This document shows positions 1-10,900 of a stretch of 64,000 nt of DNA, piece by piece. The notes beneath the pieces were generated by a model. The model made no database searches, had not been told where the DNA came from, and was given only the letters and a program-made list of their open reading frames with translations. This DNA is from Pseudocercospora fijiensis CIRAD86. Its lineage: Eukaryota; Ascomycota; Dothideomycetes; Mycosphaerellales; Mycosphaerellaceae. Position 1 is the first letter of the stretch. Each line of letters begins with the position of its first letter. The DNA is taken from NCBI RefSeq assembly GCF_000340215.1, contig NW_006921553.1, positions 1 to 64,000 of the forward strand, given 5' to 3'. Both the position numbers and the translations under genes were made by a program.

Positions 1-1022
1 ATAATAGTAGGCCTAGTACGATAGTATAATTATTAGCTATATTTAGACCGCTATATAGTCTCGGGAATAACCTTTACCTATACGATAGAGAACGTAGTTA
101 AAGGAGGCTCGACGAATATATTAACTTAAGCTCGGAGAGTATACTAAGGTAGTAGTCGCGATCTATATATAACTAATTACTATTCGTTAAGTACCTAGTA
201 GACAACCTCTACTTAAGTTATTATAATACATTCTTCGGATATTATAGCTCGGCGTTAGTACCTCTACGACTCTACGACGTCGCCCTCGTATATTTCCGGT
301 TTATATAGACCTTACGTTCTAGACTTTAGGATATACGAGATAAGGATCGGCGGTAGTTAAAAGACGTATAGTAAAGTGCGGATAGATTAGCGGTATATAC
401 TAGATTTTGCTTAATATCGGTCGTACTCGTATACGGCGGTTTTATATATAATATTCTAGTTTCTCGCGCGGCGTAGCTACGGTCGCCGGATTATAGGAAG
501 CACTAGTATATATATTAGATTATTACCGATCTAGGTAATAAGAATAAAGGTATATTTAGCCTTAAGCGTTATACTCGGTATAGACTCGATAAGAAAACTT
601 AGCTATCGATATAGTATCGCTTCTTAGTTTATTACTATCTACCGGACTTTAATATTACGATAGCGGATATTAAGGCGCTTCGCTATAACCTTAAACTACT
701 ATATAGCGAGATAGAGTATAAGATCGGAATCGGGGTATTTAACCTTAAAAGTAACGTTAAAGTCTTAGGAACGATTATATATTAGTAGCGCTATAGTATC
801 GCCTATCTAGCGAACGATATAGTAGATATAACTCTAATCGAACTTCTAAAGGGGGAGGAGGCGTACGATAACGATATTACGCTCGTCGTACTATAGCGAC
901 TAAGTATAGCGAAGGAACGCGAGCTACTAGTAATAGAAGAGGATACGGCTACTCTATATAAAGTATCGATAGAGGAAGAGAACCCGACGCTACTTAAAGG
1001 TAATATTCTTAGATTAGGTATA
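1..1022 (+). pseudogene. Relic gene P1, C-terminal part (copy A)
   Basis: A plus-strand frame can be followed through about 340 codons if in-frame TAG/TAA are read as former Gln codons. It matches the same frame in copy B at 52194-53215, where the 5' part is also present. The product is not recognised. Near the end it is acidic, with a Glu-Glu-Glu-Asn-Pro-Thr-Leu-Leu stretch. The 5' end lies outside the window. It is followed by about 1 kb without a convincing frame, then relic P2 on the same strand. It is broken by many RIP stops and is not functional as read. Confidence 0.55.
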
Positions 1023-2090
1023 TAATACTACGATTATAGAAACAGTCTCCGTAATATTAAATTATATAAATAATTATATAAGCATATAAATAAGTAATAA
1101 CGTCTTTATTTAATCAATTATAGTCCTTCTAGCTTATATAACTATATAATAATTTCGTTACTTAAGTAGTTAACTATATAAAGAATTTAGGGCCTATTAA
1201 GTGAAGTTAGTCTACCTCGTTATCGTCCTCGATAACCCTATAGTATATATAAGGGTTAAGAGCTATAGTAATCTATATATTAAGTAGATAGTATAATAGA
1301 ATATCTAGCGGTATTCTATAGCTCCGAGTAAATATAGATCGCTATATATAGTAGTAGAGAACGCCTCTTCCGAGATACTAATTTCCGACTTTATAGGTCG
1401 AGATTTCTACCTATACTACGAGACTCTATCTCTAATAGTATAGTATAGCTTCCGAATAAAGAGAGGTTAGTACTATATAGCAATTTTGTTATTCTAAGCA
1501 TATAGAACAATAATAGTATAATAGAATCCTACTATTCTCGACGCTAGTCTAGCAAAGTCGACAAAGTAATAAACCTAGATTATACGCTATTATATATAAT
1601 AGGCTATCTATTTATTTAGTGCTACGCTAGTCGCTCGCTATTTAATCTTATTTAAGCGCTATCTACTTAGTTAACCGGCCTATATCTACTTATTTAACTA
1701 TACGATTAAATATTATAGAGACTATACGTAAATAAAGGAACTTTAAGTATATACCTATTCTATATATTAAATAGGTACGTACCTAAAGTTTCTTTATTTA
1801 TATACACTTATTATATAACTACGGTTTTAGGCGTACGCCCGAAGTTTTTGCTATTGTCGGCGCTATCTAGTAGCCGTATTAAGCGGTAGCTATACCTAGT
1901 ATTCGGCTAGCCTTACCTTACTATTTCGCGACGGAATCTACTCGTCGTTATCGTCGTCGTCGGTAGACGTAGAGTTACTATTATCTAGCCCTCTTAGTCG
2001 CTAAATCTATCGCATCGCTATAAAGTAGTTAATAAGATCTTCGCTAATCCTCTACTATCCTTAATTACGGAGTAGATTAGGAGTATAGCG
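1023..2090. other. Non-coding spacer between P1 and P2 (copy A)
   Basis: No frame reads convincingly as protein here: translation gives a Gln/Arg-rich string typical of RIP-mutated non-coding DNA. The only clear structure is the palindromic element at 1737-1795. The same spacer is present at 53216-54289 in copy B with its own palindrome. Confidence 0.5.
1737..1795. repeat. Palindromic element, AACTTTAGGT family (copy A)
   Basis: Two arms of the form AACTTTA(A/G)GTATATACCT and AGGTACGTACCTAAAGTT flank a short AT-rich centre, so each half is close to self-complementary and the two halves pair with each other. The same element recurs at 6991-7060, 50464-50665, 51296-51325, 51543-51575, 53930-53995 and 59155-59220, always inside or beside the 10-kb repeat. 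Confidence 0.8.
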
Positions 2091-2094
2091 GTAT

Positions 2095-5000
2095 ATTATA
2101 TAAAGTTAGTTCTTCTTGTTTACGGTACTAACGAGCGACTAATGCTATAGGATAGTGCTATTCTAGATAAGGTTACTTGCGCTAACTAGGACGGCGGCTA
2201 CCTACTTTACCTAGTATTAACTAGTAGTACCGGGTATTTTCTTCTATCGAACGGCTTAATAGATTTTGCTTTTATTATATACTAGGAGGATGCGTATCTA
2301 ATTCATTATATAACGCCCTATACTACGCTTAAACTATTGCGTAATGTTTAGGTAATCCCGACTAAGTAAGGCGAGTACGTCGAAATAGTACCTCGCCTAC
2401 CTACGCTATAGTCGGCGTTCCTAGCTATCGCGGCGAAAACCGTCGTCCTAGTTAAAGAGTAGCTAAAGGCGGGTTTGCTAGATAGCGGTAAATAAGGTAA
2501 AGCCGCCTTCTATAGCGTTACTACTACTACCCCGGGCGACGATAATATTAGGTCTCCCGCCCGTTATCTAATATACGAGGTCGTACGAAAAGCTATAGAG
2601 ACCGGCTCTCTCTTTATCGGTAACTTCCTCTAAGAAGAAGTAGCGTAACCGTACCTAATCCCCTAGACGCTTATTAGGCTTTAAGAGTATACGGAGTATA
2701 TAGCTAGTATAGCGGTATCTATATACCTAGCTTAATCGCTAAAGCGCCCGTTTAACGATACCTACGTACTAATCCGAGTTGTTATCCTCTTCCGAATCGT
2801 TATCCTTACGCTCCCTATACGCTACTCGATACGTTTAGTAGGTAGTAACGAGTTAGTCGATCGTCTTCTTTACGTAGCTATAGAAAGCTTACTCTAGCCT
2901 TCCCGAACCGGTAGCTTAGAGCTAGCTATAGAGGAAGTTAGTAGTATAGGCGGTCTACTAGAGCGTAGTAGTATAGAAGCGTAGTTAAACCTAGTTAAAG
3001 AGATCGGCTAGGAGCTAGGCGGCGTACGTAGTACGGAGGCTTACTATAATATTTAAACCCCGACGACTTCCTTCCTACTCTCTATCGCCCGCGCCTAACT
3101 AGTCGTAACGATTACGAGAGAGTCTATACTTTATACTAAAGGAACTACTATTATAGGTCGTAGTTAGTAAGTCGAATAGTATATTAAGCATTGCCGATAT
3201 AGAGGCTTCCTTAACGGCGCGGATTATACGATCGAGTTAGGCGGTATTTACGCCTACGTTAACGGACCTTTATAAAAGGACTATATATATTATAAAGAGC
3301 TAGCGGTTTAACTATAAACGCATAAAGTCGACGATATACTTACTCTCGAGTACGAAGAAAGGCTAGTAAGTACGACGCCCGTCTACTCCCTTAGTTAGGC
3401 TTAGGCGAGTTATAGGTAGATTAGGCTAATAGAGTAGGTCCTAGTAAGTACGAACCTCTCCTCGTACGCTAAAGGGAACGGTACTCGAGGCGTAGCTATC
3501 TAGCGTATTATACGCCTATATAATTTCTGCTTTAAAGGCGTCTAAGATACGAGCTCGGCGAAATATAGTATCTCGGGTAATAAAGGAAGTAACGGCGGCT
3601 ACCTAGTCGATAGTAGACTAGGAGAATATAAGAAGCGGTAGTATTAACTAACTAAAAATAGGTTCTACCGTTCGGTTAATAGACGCGAAGAGATCCTTCG
3701 ATATATTATATCCTTAGAAGAAGCCGATACTACTAAGCCGCTCTACGGACTTACAAAGTAGTTTGCCTTAGATACTATAAGCCTCTTATATACCGAACTA
3801 CTAGTATATTTAAGGATACTCGATATTAAGGCCGCTAGTCTTCGTAATACTATAGGCTATTCGGTAAAGGGCGATAAGCGGAGATACTACTACGTCTTCG
3901 ACTGCTAGTCTAGTAGGGATGTCTTTCTACGCGAGGTCGAACTAAGCGCGGTCTATATTACGATATATAGGGTTAAACTAGCGCTCGAGGGACTAATCGA
4001 GGAGTTTTTTAAGCTCTAGGGGAGTCTATACCTCTAGACGGATTTTAGTCCTATACTATATAATAACTAGTTCTATACGCCGCTAATATATATCTAAGTC
4101 TTAACGTAACCGACGTTCGATACCCTACTATAAACAATGTAGTCGTAGTATAGCTACGTCGACTATAGGGTCTTAATTTACCGGTAGCGGATCTATAATA
4201 TCGTAAGAGATTTTACTAACGTTACGATTGTTGCCTTCTACGCCTTATTTCTATCGAGCGTATACGCGATTATATACTTACTAGAAGGATAGGGGATAAT
4301 ATACGAGTACTCGAGAAGGATAAGTATCGCGAAGCGTAGAAATAAGAATAGTATTAATAAAGTAAGCCTATTTACGCTTGTTTATATAATAGCGACGTTA
4401 CTAGTCGATCTTCCGATTTCGATTCGCTTTAGGGAGTAGAAGGTTAAGGAAGAAGAGGTACGTATTAAATCTAGAAGCATCGAGTCTAGTCGCGATCCGT
4501 ATATACTTATAGCGTTCGGGTCGTATCGGAGAGCGGCCTACTAGTATATACTACTCGTAAGTAATAGTCTTTATAAAGCGAGGTATATAGAATAACCGAA
4601 TACCGGCTTTATAGGTCGTAAGTAAGGTTATAGGAAGGAGAAGTGCGTTAATATCCTAGTATCGAGTAATATAAAATAGCTAATTAGTAGATATAAGGTA
4701 CGACTTCTCGAGTAATAGGACCGTAGAAGGTACCCCGTTAATCTACCCGGTAAGGAGTCTATACTAGTCGACGCCTCGGAGCTACTTATATATATACGTC
4801 GGGAGCTTACTATACTCTACGACGTACGTAAGTATATCTAGGAGCTAGTAAAGTTAACTTTAGGCGAAGGTAGCGGTAGTACCCTTAGCAACAAATTCTA
4901 CGAGTATAACTTTAGGCGGTATCGGCTCCTCTTCTTCTACGTCCGTATCCTAGTCTTAGGAATATTTATAAGAGTAACTATCTACGGCGAGCGCTTAGTA

Positions 5001-5160
5001 AAGTACTATCTAACTATAAGGGGTCGATATAATAGATAGGTTGTCTAGTTCCTCGTTAGAATTAACCCTAGCGTTACTACTCGAAGGACTACTTAAATCC
5101 GATTAGATTAAACTACTAGTTACCGAAGGTACTCGCGAGCTTTCGAGCGTAACGTCGCTA
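2095..5160 (+). pseudogene. Relic gene P2 (copy A)
   Basis: A plus-strand frame of about 1,000 codons runs here with TAG/TAA read as Gln or Trp, and it matches copy B at 54290-57290. An early segment reads SSTGYFLLSNGLIDFAF. The middle is rich in Leu, Tyr and Arg with hydrophobic stretches such as VAFYALFLSSVYAIIYLL, near 4225-4280. The 3' part becomes Gln/Ser/Arg-rich and runs into the 30-bp minisatellite. I do not recognise the family and find no Walker or DDE motif. The opposite strand is also fairly open in places, but the plus frame looks more like protein. Confidence 0.5.
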
Positions 5161-5990
5161 TTATCGTCTCGACCCTACCGACCTCGCGGTAGCGTAGGTC
5201 GTAGTAGTAGTAGGGGTTCTAGTAAGGTAGAGCGCGGGTTACGCCCTCTAGGATTTAGCCGGATACGTAGTAGGAGCCCGCGTTATAGCTATAATAGCTA
5301 AGCTCTAGGACGAGGCCTTTATAAGCTCTCTCTTAAATTAGACCTAGTAATACTATCTCTTAATCTAGACGGGCTTCGCCTTAAGCTAGGGCTAGGAATA
5401 CTATCTCTAAAATTAGACTTAGATATACTCGCGCTTACGATCGGTCGACTACGCCGTACCGAGGCTAGTAGTTAATTCGTCCTATCTCTTAAAGTAGGTA
5501 ATAAGGGGCTCTCTAGAATAGAAGGGAAGGAGAGACTTCTTCGAGAAGTCGGCGAAGTAGGTTAAGTAGCGGACTTCGAAGCTAGTAATAGGGGAGAATA
5601 AGCTACGCTTACTTAGGAGTCTAGCTTAGGTAGCGTCGTAGGCAACGAGGGGCTCTCTAGAATAGGAGGGAAGGAGAGACTTCTTCGAGGAGTCGGCGAA
5701 GTAGGTTAAGTAGCAGACTTCGAAGCTAGTAATAGGGAAGAATAAGCTACGCTTCCTTAGGAGTTAGGCTTAGGCGGCGTCGCTAGTATAGAAGCTAGCG
5801 GGGAAGGCGTCGCTAGTATAGAAGCTAGCTAGGAAGGCGTCGCTAGTATAGAAGCTAGCGCGGGAGGTATCGCTAGTATAGAAGCTAGCGCGGGAGGTAT
5901 CGCTAGTATAGAAGCTAGCGCGGGAGGTATCGCTAGTATAGAAGCTAGCGCGGGAGGTATCGCTAGTATAGAAGCTAGCGCTAGTAGGGA
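5160..5990. other. Low-complexity coding-like region incl. ~115-bp duplicated blocks (copy A)
   Basis: On the plus strand this reads as a Gln/Ser/Arg-rich tail of P2; on the minus strand it reads as a Ser/Thr-rich tail of P3. I cannot decide which was coding. It contains a duplicated block: GGGGCTCTCTAGAATAG starts at about 5505 and recurs at about 5649, each followed by the same GAGACTTCTTCGA stretch. The 30-bp minisatellite follows. Confidence 0.5.
5776..5988. repeat. 30-bp minisatellite, 7 units (copy A)
   Basis: CGCTAGTATAGAAGCTAGC occurs seven times at 30-bp spacing. The unit is ten codons, so it stays in frame: on the minus strand it can read D-T-S-R-A-S-F-Y-T-S. Copy B has nine units. 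Linkers vary between GCGCGGGAG and GCTAGGGAG. Confidence 0.95.
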
Positions 5991-6713
5991 TTATACTATA
6001 GCGGACGAAGGGGGTCTAGTAGCTATCGGAGCGGGGCGGTAAACTATTCTATATAGGGTAAGAGGACCTATATACGAAGGGAGAGTATTAGATAGATATA
6101 CTAGTTAAGTACTATCTATTTTAGGGAGAAGGGGACGTAGAGGAGCCCGCCGAATAGCTAACTAAGGCTAGTCGTAGGTAGGGATAGCCTATACGATCGA
6201 TTATTAAACGATAGACGTAGAAGTACTATCCCTTAGAGTAGAGCTAGCGGCGTTAGCTTTAGTAAATTAATCGACTACTACGATAATATCGTCGATCTCG
6301 AGCTAGTTAATATAGGTAGCGAGGAGCTATAGCCTATCTCTAGTATTTATACGCGGCGCTATCTATAAAGAGAGCGGTAGTAGTCGTAGTGCTAGGAGAA
6401 GTAGCCGTCCCTAACTAGCCGAATAGTGCTAACTCTAGAGTGTTTAACTACCTACTACGCCTATTTAGCTACGAAGTAGAGGGTTAATATAAGGGATAGG
6501 TTAGGTAGCCGAGGAGATAGACGATATAGCGGCTAGATATAGTAGTAGCGTAGACGAAGAAGATACTACGCCTAGGTCTTACTCGGCTTACTATACTTTC
6601 TTCTAGGCTCGTCGTAAAGCCGTACTCGCTAACTTCCTTATAGTACGTTCGGCCTTCTTCTTCCGCTCTTCCTCTTTAGTACCGAGTAGCTTACGCTATC
6701 CTTTAGGCAGCAT
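5990..6713 (-). pseudogene. Relic gene P3, basic N-terminus (copy A)
   Basis: An ATG on the minus strand at 6713 opens a frame starting MLPKG, followed by a Lys/Glu/Arg-rich stretch (TKEEERKKKAER) that looks like a coiled coil or nuclear basic region, then a Ser/Leu-rich part. Stops at former Gln positions break it. It runs toward the minisatellite, which on this strand stays in frame as a Ser/Thr-rich ten-residue repeat. The start is conserved in copy B at 58877. The family is not recognised; a disordered nuclear protein is one guess. Confidence 0.45.
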
Positions 6714-6819
6714 CGTATTAATTCCGTTAATAGCGGAGGGCAAAGCTTATATATAAGCCGCGCTAATAAGTATAGAATTCGAGGAGGTAGTAGTTCTATC
6801 TCGCGGAAACTACTAATAC

Positions 6820-6843
6820 TAGAAAGGGCTACCCCTTTCTAGC
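6820..6843. repeat. Short inverted repeat CTAGAAAGGG...CCCTTTCTAG
   Basis: TACTAGAAAGGGCTACCCCTTTCTAGC forms a short stem with a loop of about four bases. The same stem is in copy B near 58983-59006. It lies about 110 bp upstream of the P3 ATG, so it could be promoter-proximal, but no function can be shown. Confidence 0.6.
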
Positions 6844-6990
6844 GATGCATTTTATATATAAGAGAGTAAGGAATAGTAGCGTAGTGTATTTTACGTATAA
6901 AGCAGTACGTATAAGCAGGTTCGTATACTACCTACGGGCTTCCCGTAAACGTTATAAAACCCAAAGTCTAGTAATTAAAGGATACCGTAA

Positions 6991-7060
6991 ACAACTTAAA
7001 ACTTTAGGTACGTACCTAAAACTAGGCGTTTTAAGTGCGTACTAAAAGTTTTAAGTTATT
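6991..7060. repeat. Palindromic element, AACTTTAGGT family (copy A, second)
   Basis: A perfect core AACTTTAGGTACG followed by its mirror, then a second, weaker copy (TTTTAAGTGCGTACTAAAA), all inside a larger stem whose outer arms are AACTTAAAAC and GTTTTAAGTT. Copy B has the equivalent at 59155-59220. Confidence 0.8.
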
Positions 7061-7528
7061 CCTCTATCGGACCGTAGGATAAGTAAACCTAAAGAGTATT
7101 ACTAGTAGGTCTATTATTAAAGGTAAAAGTCCTTACTAGGCGATAGGCGGAGTAATACGAGATACGGGGTAAGGTTCGTAGTAGCCTTCCGTAATAGCGA
7201 AGGAAGGCTATTTAATTAGATAGTTAGCTAGGTTCTAATAATGTTTAATTAATATCGGGCAGATAGGTTAGCTAGATTTCGGGAAAGGGTACCTCGTATA
7301 CTTAATATAAGACTAAAAGTATAGCTAAGAAGACAGGTAAATCCCTACTTACGGAACCGGAGGGTAAGGGATAGGGGAATGCGTACCCCGTATATTTCTT
7401 AACCGGAAGCGCTCCGTCGCGTTCTAACGGAGCGAGGGCTATATCGCTAGTTATAGCTAATTAGCTAGACGTAGGCGCGGTCGAGATACGACTTAGAATA
7501 CGAACGCCTTCTTACTTTAATGTTTCTT

Positions 7529-7603
7529 AAGCGCTTCGTCGTATCCTAGCGAAGCGGCTTACTAACTAGAAGCGCTTCGTCGTATCCTAACGAAGCGGCT
7601 TAA
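7529..7603. repeat. 41-bp tandem repeat, 2 units (copy A)
   Basis: AAGCGCTTCGTCGTATCCTA starts at 7529 and 7570. The unit length, 41 bp, is not a multiple of three. It lies at the end of the readable helicase frame, and the helicase motifs expected after motif Ia are not found beyond it. Copy B has three units. Confidence 0.9.
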
Positions 7604-9140
7604 CGATATCCTTATCCTTACTACGACTACCGAGACGTATAAATTCTTCCTCGAATATAGCGATATAACGTAAAAACTAGTCGATAGCGTAGTTAGTCTA
7701 ACAAGCGATAATTATTAGTAGATCTCCCTTATTCTAGTTCTCGAGTATTACTTTAATAGCTTATATAGAGATATAGGTCTTGCTAGTACCGGGTAGGCCT
7801 TAAATAATAGCAAGACGCGCCGTTAGAATACGATAGAGCGCTTCTAGTTAGGAGGCGTCTAGAGCACTATTAGGCTTAGAAGGCTAGTACTTAACTATAT
7901 TAATATTCTCGAAGCTCTCGTTAGAGTTATTAACTAGGACAGAGCTTAGATCTCGCTTCGGCTATACTTTAAAATACTTAGGCGCCGAAATGTAAGGCTA
8001 TATACTAATAAGGTACTCTAATAAGGGGAAACCCTCGCGTATTATACGCTAAAGGCTAAGTAAGGTATACTAATTAGCTTCGAAAAGTCCGCTACGGTCC
8101 TCTACTATAAGATATTCTATAGTAGGATCTAGCTCTAACTCCTCGGGACGGGCAAAGGCGAGATTAAGCTTAGGTAGATTCTACTAAAGTCCCTCTAGTA
8201 GTCGAGCGGTAATAGTAGCGACAATAGCGCGAGATACGAACTTGTTATTTATTAGTATAAGAACGACTAAGCTACCGGCGATAAGGCGCTTTAACTGTTC
8301 CTATAGAACTTTCTTACTAGTACGGAGGAGACTAAAAGTAATACGGACGGCGAAGCTATATATAGATAAAGTCGCGCCGTAGATATAAACCTACTTAGGT
8401 TAGTATATAACGGGCGGCGCGTTAAAGGGGTAAAGGCGAGACTAACCTTCGTATAGATACCGACTTTACTATTAAATACGTCCTTAGCGGTATATAGAGT
8501 ATAGCGAGTTATTAAGACTACTTCGCGAAGGCCGCGGAGGGCATCTTCGCGGTTCCTATAGAACTTTCTTACTAGTACGGAGGAGACTAAAAGTAACGCG
8601 GACGGCGAAGCTATATATAGACAAAGTCGCGCCGTAGATATAAACCTACTTAGGTTAGTATATAACGGGCGGCGCGTTAAAGGGGTAAAGGCGAGACTTA
8701 CCTTAGTATAGATACCGACTTTACTATTAAATGCGTCCTTAGCGGTATATAGAGTATAGCGAGTTATTAAGACTACTTCGCGAAGGCCGCGGAAAGTATC
8801 TTCGCGGTTCCTATAGAACTTTCTTACTAGTATAGAGGAGACTAAAAGTAACGCGGACGGCGAAGCTATATATAGATAAAGTCGCGCCGTAGATATAAAC
8901 CTACTTAGGTTAGTATATAACGGGCGGCGCGTTAAAGGGGTAAAGGCGAGACTTACCTTAGTATAGATACCGACTTTACTATTAAATGCGTCCTTAGCGG
9001 TATATAGAGTATAGCGAGTTATTAAGACTACTTCGCGAAGGCCGCGGAGGGTATCTTCGCGGTATAGCTCGTAGAGAGTACTCTAAGAGAATAGTTCTAT
9101 AAGGGAGGCGATAAATAGTAAATAGGGCTAGTCGACGTCG
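7604..9140 (-). pseudogene. ZNFX1-like SF1 helicase, N-terminal relic (copy A)
   Basis: The minus-strand frame reads as an Upf1-like superfamily 1 helicase of the ZNFX1 (NFX1-type zinc finger protein 1) type. The order is: a repeated N-terminal part; GSLVVLILINNKFVSRAIVA near 8255; ISAPKYFKVQPKRDLSSVL (stop read as Gln) near 7975; LDASQLEALYRILTARLAII near 7840; then Walker A GLPGTSKTY near 7780 (family form GPPGTGKTY); then motif Ia IIIACQTNYAIDQFL. In this family the proteins are long RNA-dependent ATPases tied to RNA silencing. The frame ends at the 41-bp repeats; motifs II-VI and the zinc fingers are missing. Tandem 255-bp units enlarge the N-terminal part. Dead as read. Confidence 0.8.
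8298..9062. repeat. 255-bp in-frame tandem repeat, 3 units (copy A only)
   Basis: TTCCTATAGAACTTTC recurs at 8298, 8553 and 8808, giving an exact 255-bp period, i.e. 85 codons, within the N-terminal part of the helicase relic. Copy B has a single unit at about 60503. Units are nearly identical, so the expansion in A happened after most of the RIP, or in a setting where RIP acted equally on all units. Confidence 0.95.
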
Positions 9141-9780
9141 CGCGCGAGGGCGAGCGTTCCTATCGCTAGTTATAGCTAATTAGCCCGCGGCCCTTACTAT
9201 ATCGCTAGTTATAGCTAATTAGCCCGACGCGGACGCAGTCGAGATACGACTAAGAATACGACCGCCTTCTTATTTAGCTCGCAATATACGTAGGCGGCCT
9301 ACGAGCAGGCGCGAGAATATATTCTTTTATACCTTCGATATTATAATATCGAATAAATAGAGAATAGTTCTATAAGGGAGGCGATAAATAGTAAATAGGG
9401 CTCGTCGACGTCGCGCGCGAGGGCGAGCGTTCCTATCGCTAGTTATAGCTAATTAGCCCGCAGCCCTTACTGTATTACTAGTTATAGCTAATTAGCCTAA
9501 CGCGGGCGCAGTCGAGATACGACTAAGAATGCGACCGCCTTCTTATTTAGCTCGCAATATACGTAGGCGGCCTACGAGCAGGCGCGAGAATATATTCTTT
9601 TATACCTTCGATATTATAATATCGAATAAATAGAGAATAGTTCTATAAGGGAGGCGATAAATAGTAAATAGGGCTCGTCGACGTCGCGCGCGAGAGCGAG
9701 CGTTCCTATCGCTAGTTATAGCTAATTAGCCCGCGGCCCTTGCCGTATCGCTAGTTATAACTAATTAGCCCGACGCCGGC
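9091..9780. repeat. 273-bp tandem array, ~2.5 units (copy A)
   Basis: ATAGTTCTATAAGGGAGGCG recurs at 9091, 9364 and 9637 (period 273). Each full unit holds two copies of GCTAGTTATAGCTAATTAGC, a GCGCGCGAG-rich stretch, and the perfect 18-bp palindrome TCGATATTATAATATCGA (e.g. 9335-9352). It lies between the helicase relic and the telomere-like tract, and its first part continues the helicase frame. Arrays at this position are typical of subtelomeres. Confidence 0.95.
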
Positions 9781-9804
9781 GCCCTACTATACGCCCGCTA
9801 TACG

Positions 9805-9822
9805 CCTAACCCTAACCCTAAA
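9805..9822. repeat. Telomere-like tract (CCTAACCCTAACCCTAAA), copy A
   Basis: Two and a half units of CCCTAA, the fungal telomere repeat complement, sit at the right edge of the 273-bp array. In this orientation the chromosome interior would lie to the right and the telomere to the left, but the 10-kb repeat lies on the left. It is therefore an internal telomere-type seam. Confidence 0.9.
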
Positions 9823-9825
9823 GTG

Positions 9826-9860
9826 CCCTATAGTAGTTCGGAAACCGAACTACTATAGGG
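9826..9860. repeat. Perfect 16-bp inverted repeat at the right junction of copy A
   Basis: CCCTATAGTAGTTCGG and CCGAACTACTATAGGG are separated by AAA. Only the first nine bases are shared with copy B (61521-61529). The palindrome thus straddles the point where A and B diverge and may mark a recombination or insertion junction. Confidence 0.95.
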
Positions 9861-9869
9861 TCTACCTAT

Positions 9870-10900
9870 ATTCGGGTTGTTAGCTATTACTAGGTTGCGG
9901 ATATACTCTATATTAATAAGAAGGGGTCTTTTGCCTTAGCTCGCGAAGTAGTTAGTAACTAGGTTTAGGGGAGTATATTTAACTACGCTAGTAAATCGGT
10001 TACTATATACTAAATAGCCTAGTTCCTATACGAAGAGATCTATTACTAATATAGCTATATAGATAAATTTATTAGAGATAATAGTACTAAGAACCGGAAA
10101 GACACTAAAGACTTACTAGAGCGAATAGCTACCTACTAAGTTCTAATTTCCCTATACTATCTAAAGGCGAATAGTTAAATCGAAACTAGAAATCGGCGTA
10201 TCCTTTCTACCTTTTCTAAACCTACTAATAGTACTATAAAGGGTTAGAGAAAGTACTTCCCTCCTATACTATAGGCTAATAGAATAACGTACTAGTAAAC
10301 GACTAGAAAAACGCCTATAGAAATTATATATAGAGAAGCTAATATAATCCTCTATATCGAGGCTACCTATTAAATCCTTTAAATAGTCTACTAGGATACG
10401 ATATAGGATACTAGTTTACTACTTATATACCGGGCTTAGTAACTTACCTATATACCTAACGATAACGAGAAAGCGGTATTACGGCTAAAAAGGACCTATA
10501 ATAAGAATACTCGTTACTACGACGAAAGAGGGGCTATATTAAACGCCTCTCTTAAGAATAGCTCCCCTATACTTATTACTAGAGACGGGATTAAATACTC
10601 GAGGTCTAGTAAGCTTATATTTTAATAGAAAGGACCCTTTCGTATTACTAGAATTACTAGCTCTAGAACCTTATACTACCTTTCCGAACTCGATAGGGCT
10701 AACCTAGATACTACCTTTCTACGCGATCGTCTAAAGGAGCTACCTCCTTTCCGACCTAACCGGCTTTTATAGAACGACCCTACTATAGTAAATAACGAGC
10801 CTATTAATTAAGAAGTCGAGGTAGATAGAGATAGCTAGTCTAAGTCCTCCGGTTCTAAGGGCGATAGTTAGTCTAATACTAGCTTTAGTAAGGAAAGGGA
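9870..10900 (+). pseudogene. Ty3/gypsy integrase, C-terminal relic
   Basis: The plus strand reads as the end of a gypsy-type integrase. It shows ANRITY(stop)(stop)TTRKTPIEI(I/L) with the family pattern (...T...THRTT..TPFELVYG) near 10280-10340, then RLKRTYNKNTRYYDERG near 10490, then KGPFRITRITSSRTLYYLSELD near 10640. The last part is the GPF/Y module and ends with FLRDRLKEL. The catalytic DDE core is not visible. Orientation is opposite to the larger gypsy relic at 12.1-14.6 kb, so this is another insertion or an inverted piece. Many RIP stops. Confidence 0.75.

Larger units (their letters stand above)
6714..7528. other. Spacer with palindrome, upstream of P3 (copy A)
   Basis: No convincing gene. 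It holds an imperfect 14-bp inverted repeat (CTAGAAAGGG/CCCTTTCTAG, 6820-6843) and the AACTTTAGGT-family palindrome at 6991-7060. A 66-codon ATG frame at 6845-7045 runs through the palindrome and is dismissed as chance. The 3' remnant of the helicase relic may extend into 7100-7500, but I cannot follow it. Confidence 0.4.
1..9829 (+). repeat. Copy A of a ~10-kb direct repeat (left edge outside window)
   Basis: This block aligns collinearly with 52194-61529, beginning at window base 1 and ending at the shared sequence CCCTATAGT just after a CCCTAA tract. Differences are mostly C/T and G/A transitions plus changes in tandem-repeat number. Compared with copy B it has two extra 255-bp units, two fewer 30-bp units and one fewer 41-bp unit. 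It contains relic genes P1 (end only), P2, P3 and a ZNFX1-like helicase. The start of the repeat lies outside the window. Mostly transition differences fit independent RIP after duplication. High confidence in the duplication; its mechanism is unknown. Confidence 0.95.

Noticed and set aside
5776..5988. 30-bp repeat array as a CRISPR
   Set aside because: Units are contiguous without variable spacers, in a eukaryotic RIP-mutated context.
6845..7045. 66-codon ATG frame, plus strand
   Set aside because: It runs through the palindromic element, and copy B changes it heavily; no protein-like features.
9805..9822. A true chromosome end
   Set aside because: Only about two and a half CCCTAA units, with sequence continuing on both sides.
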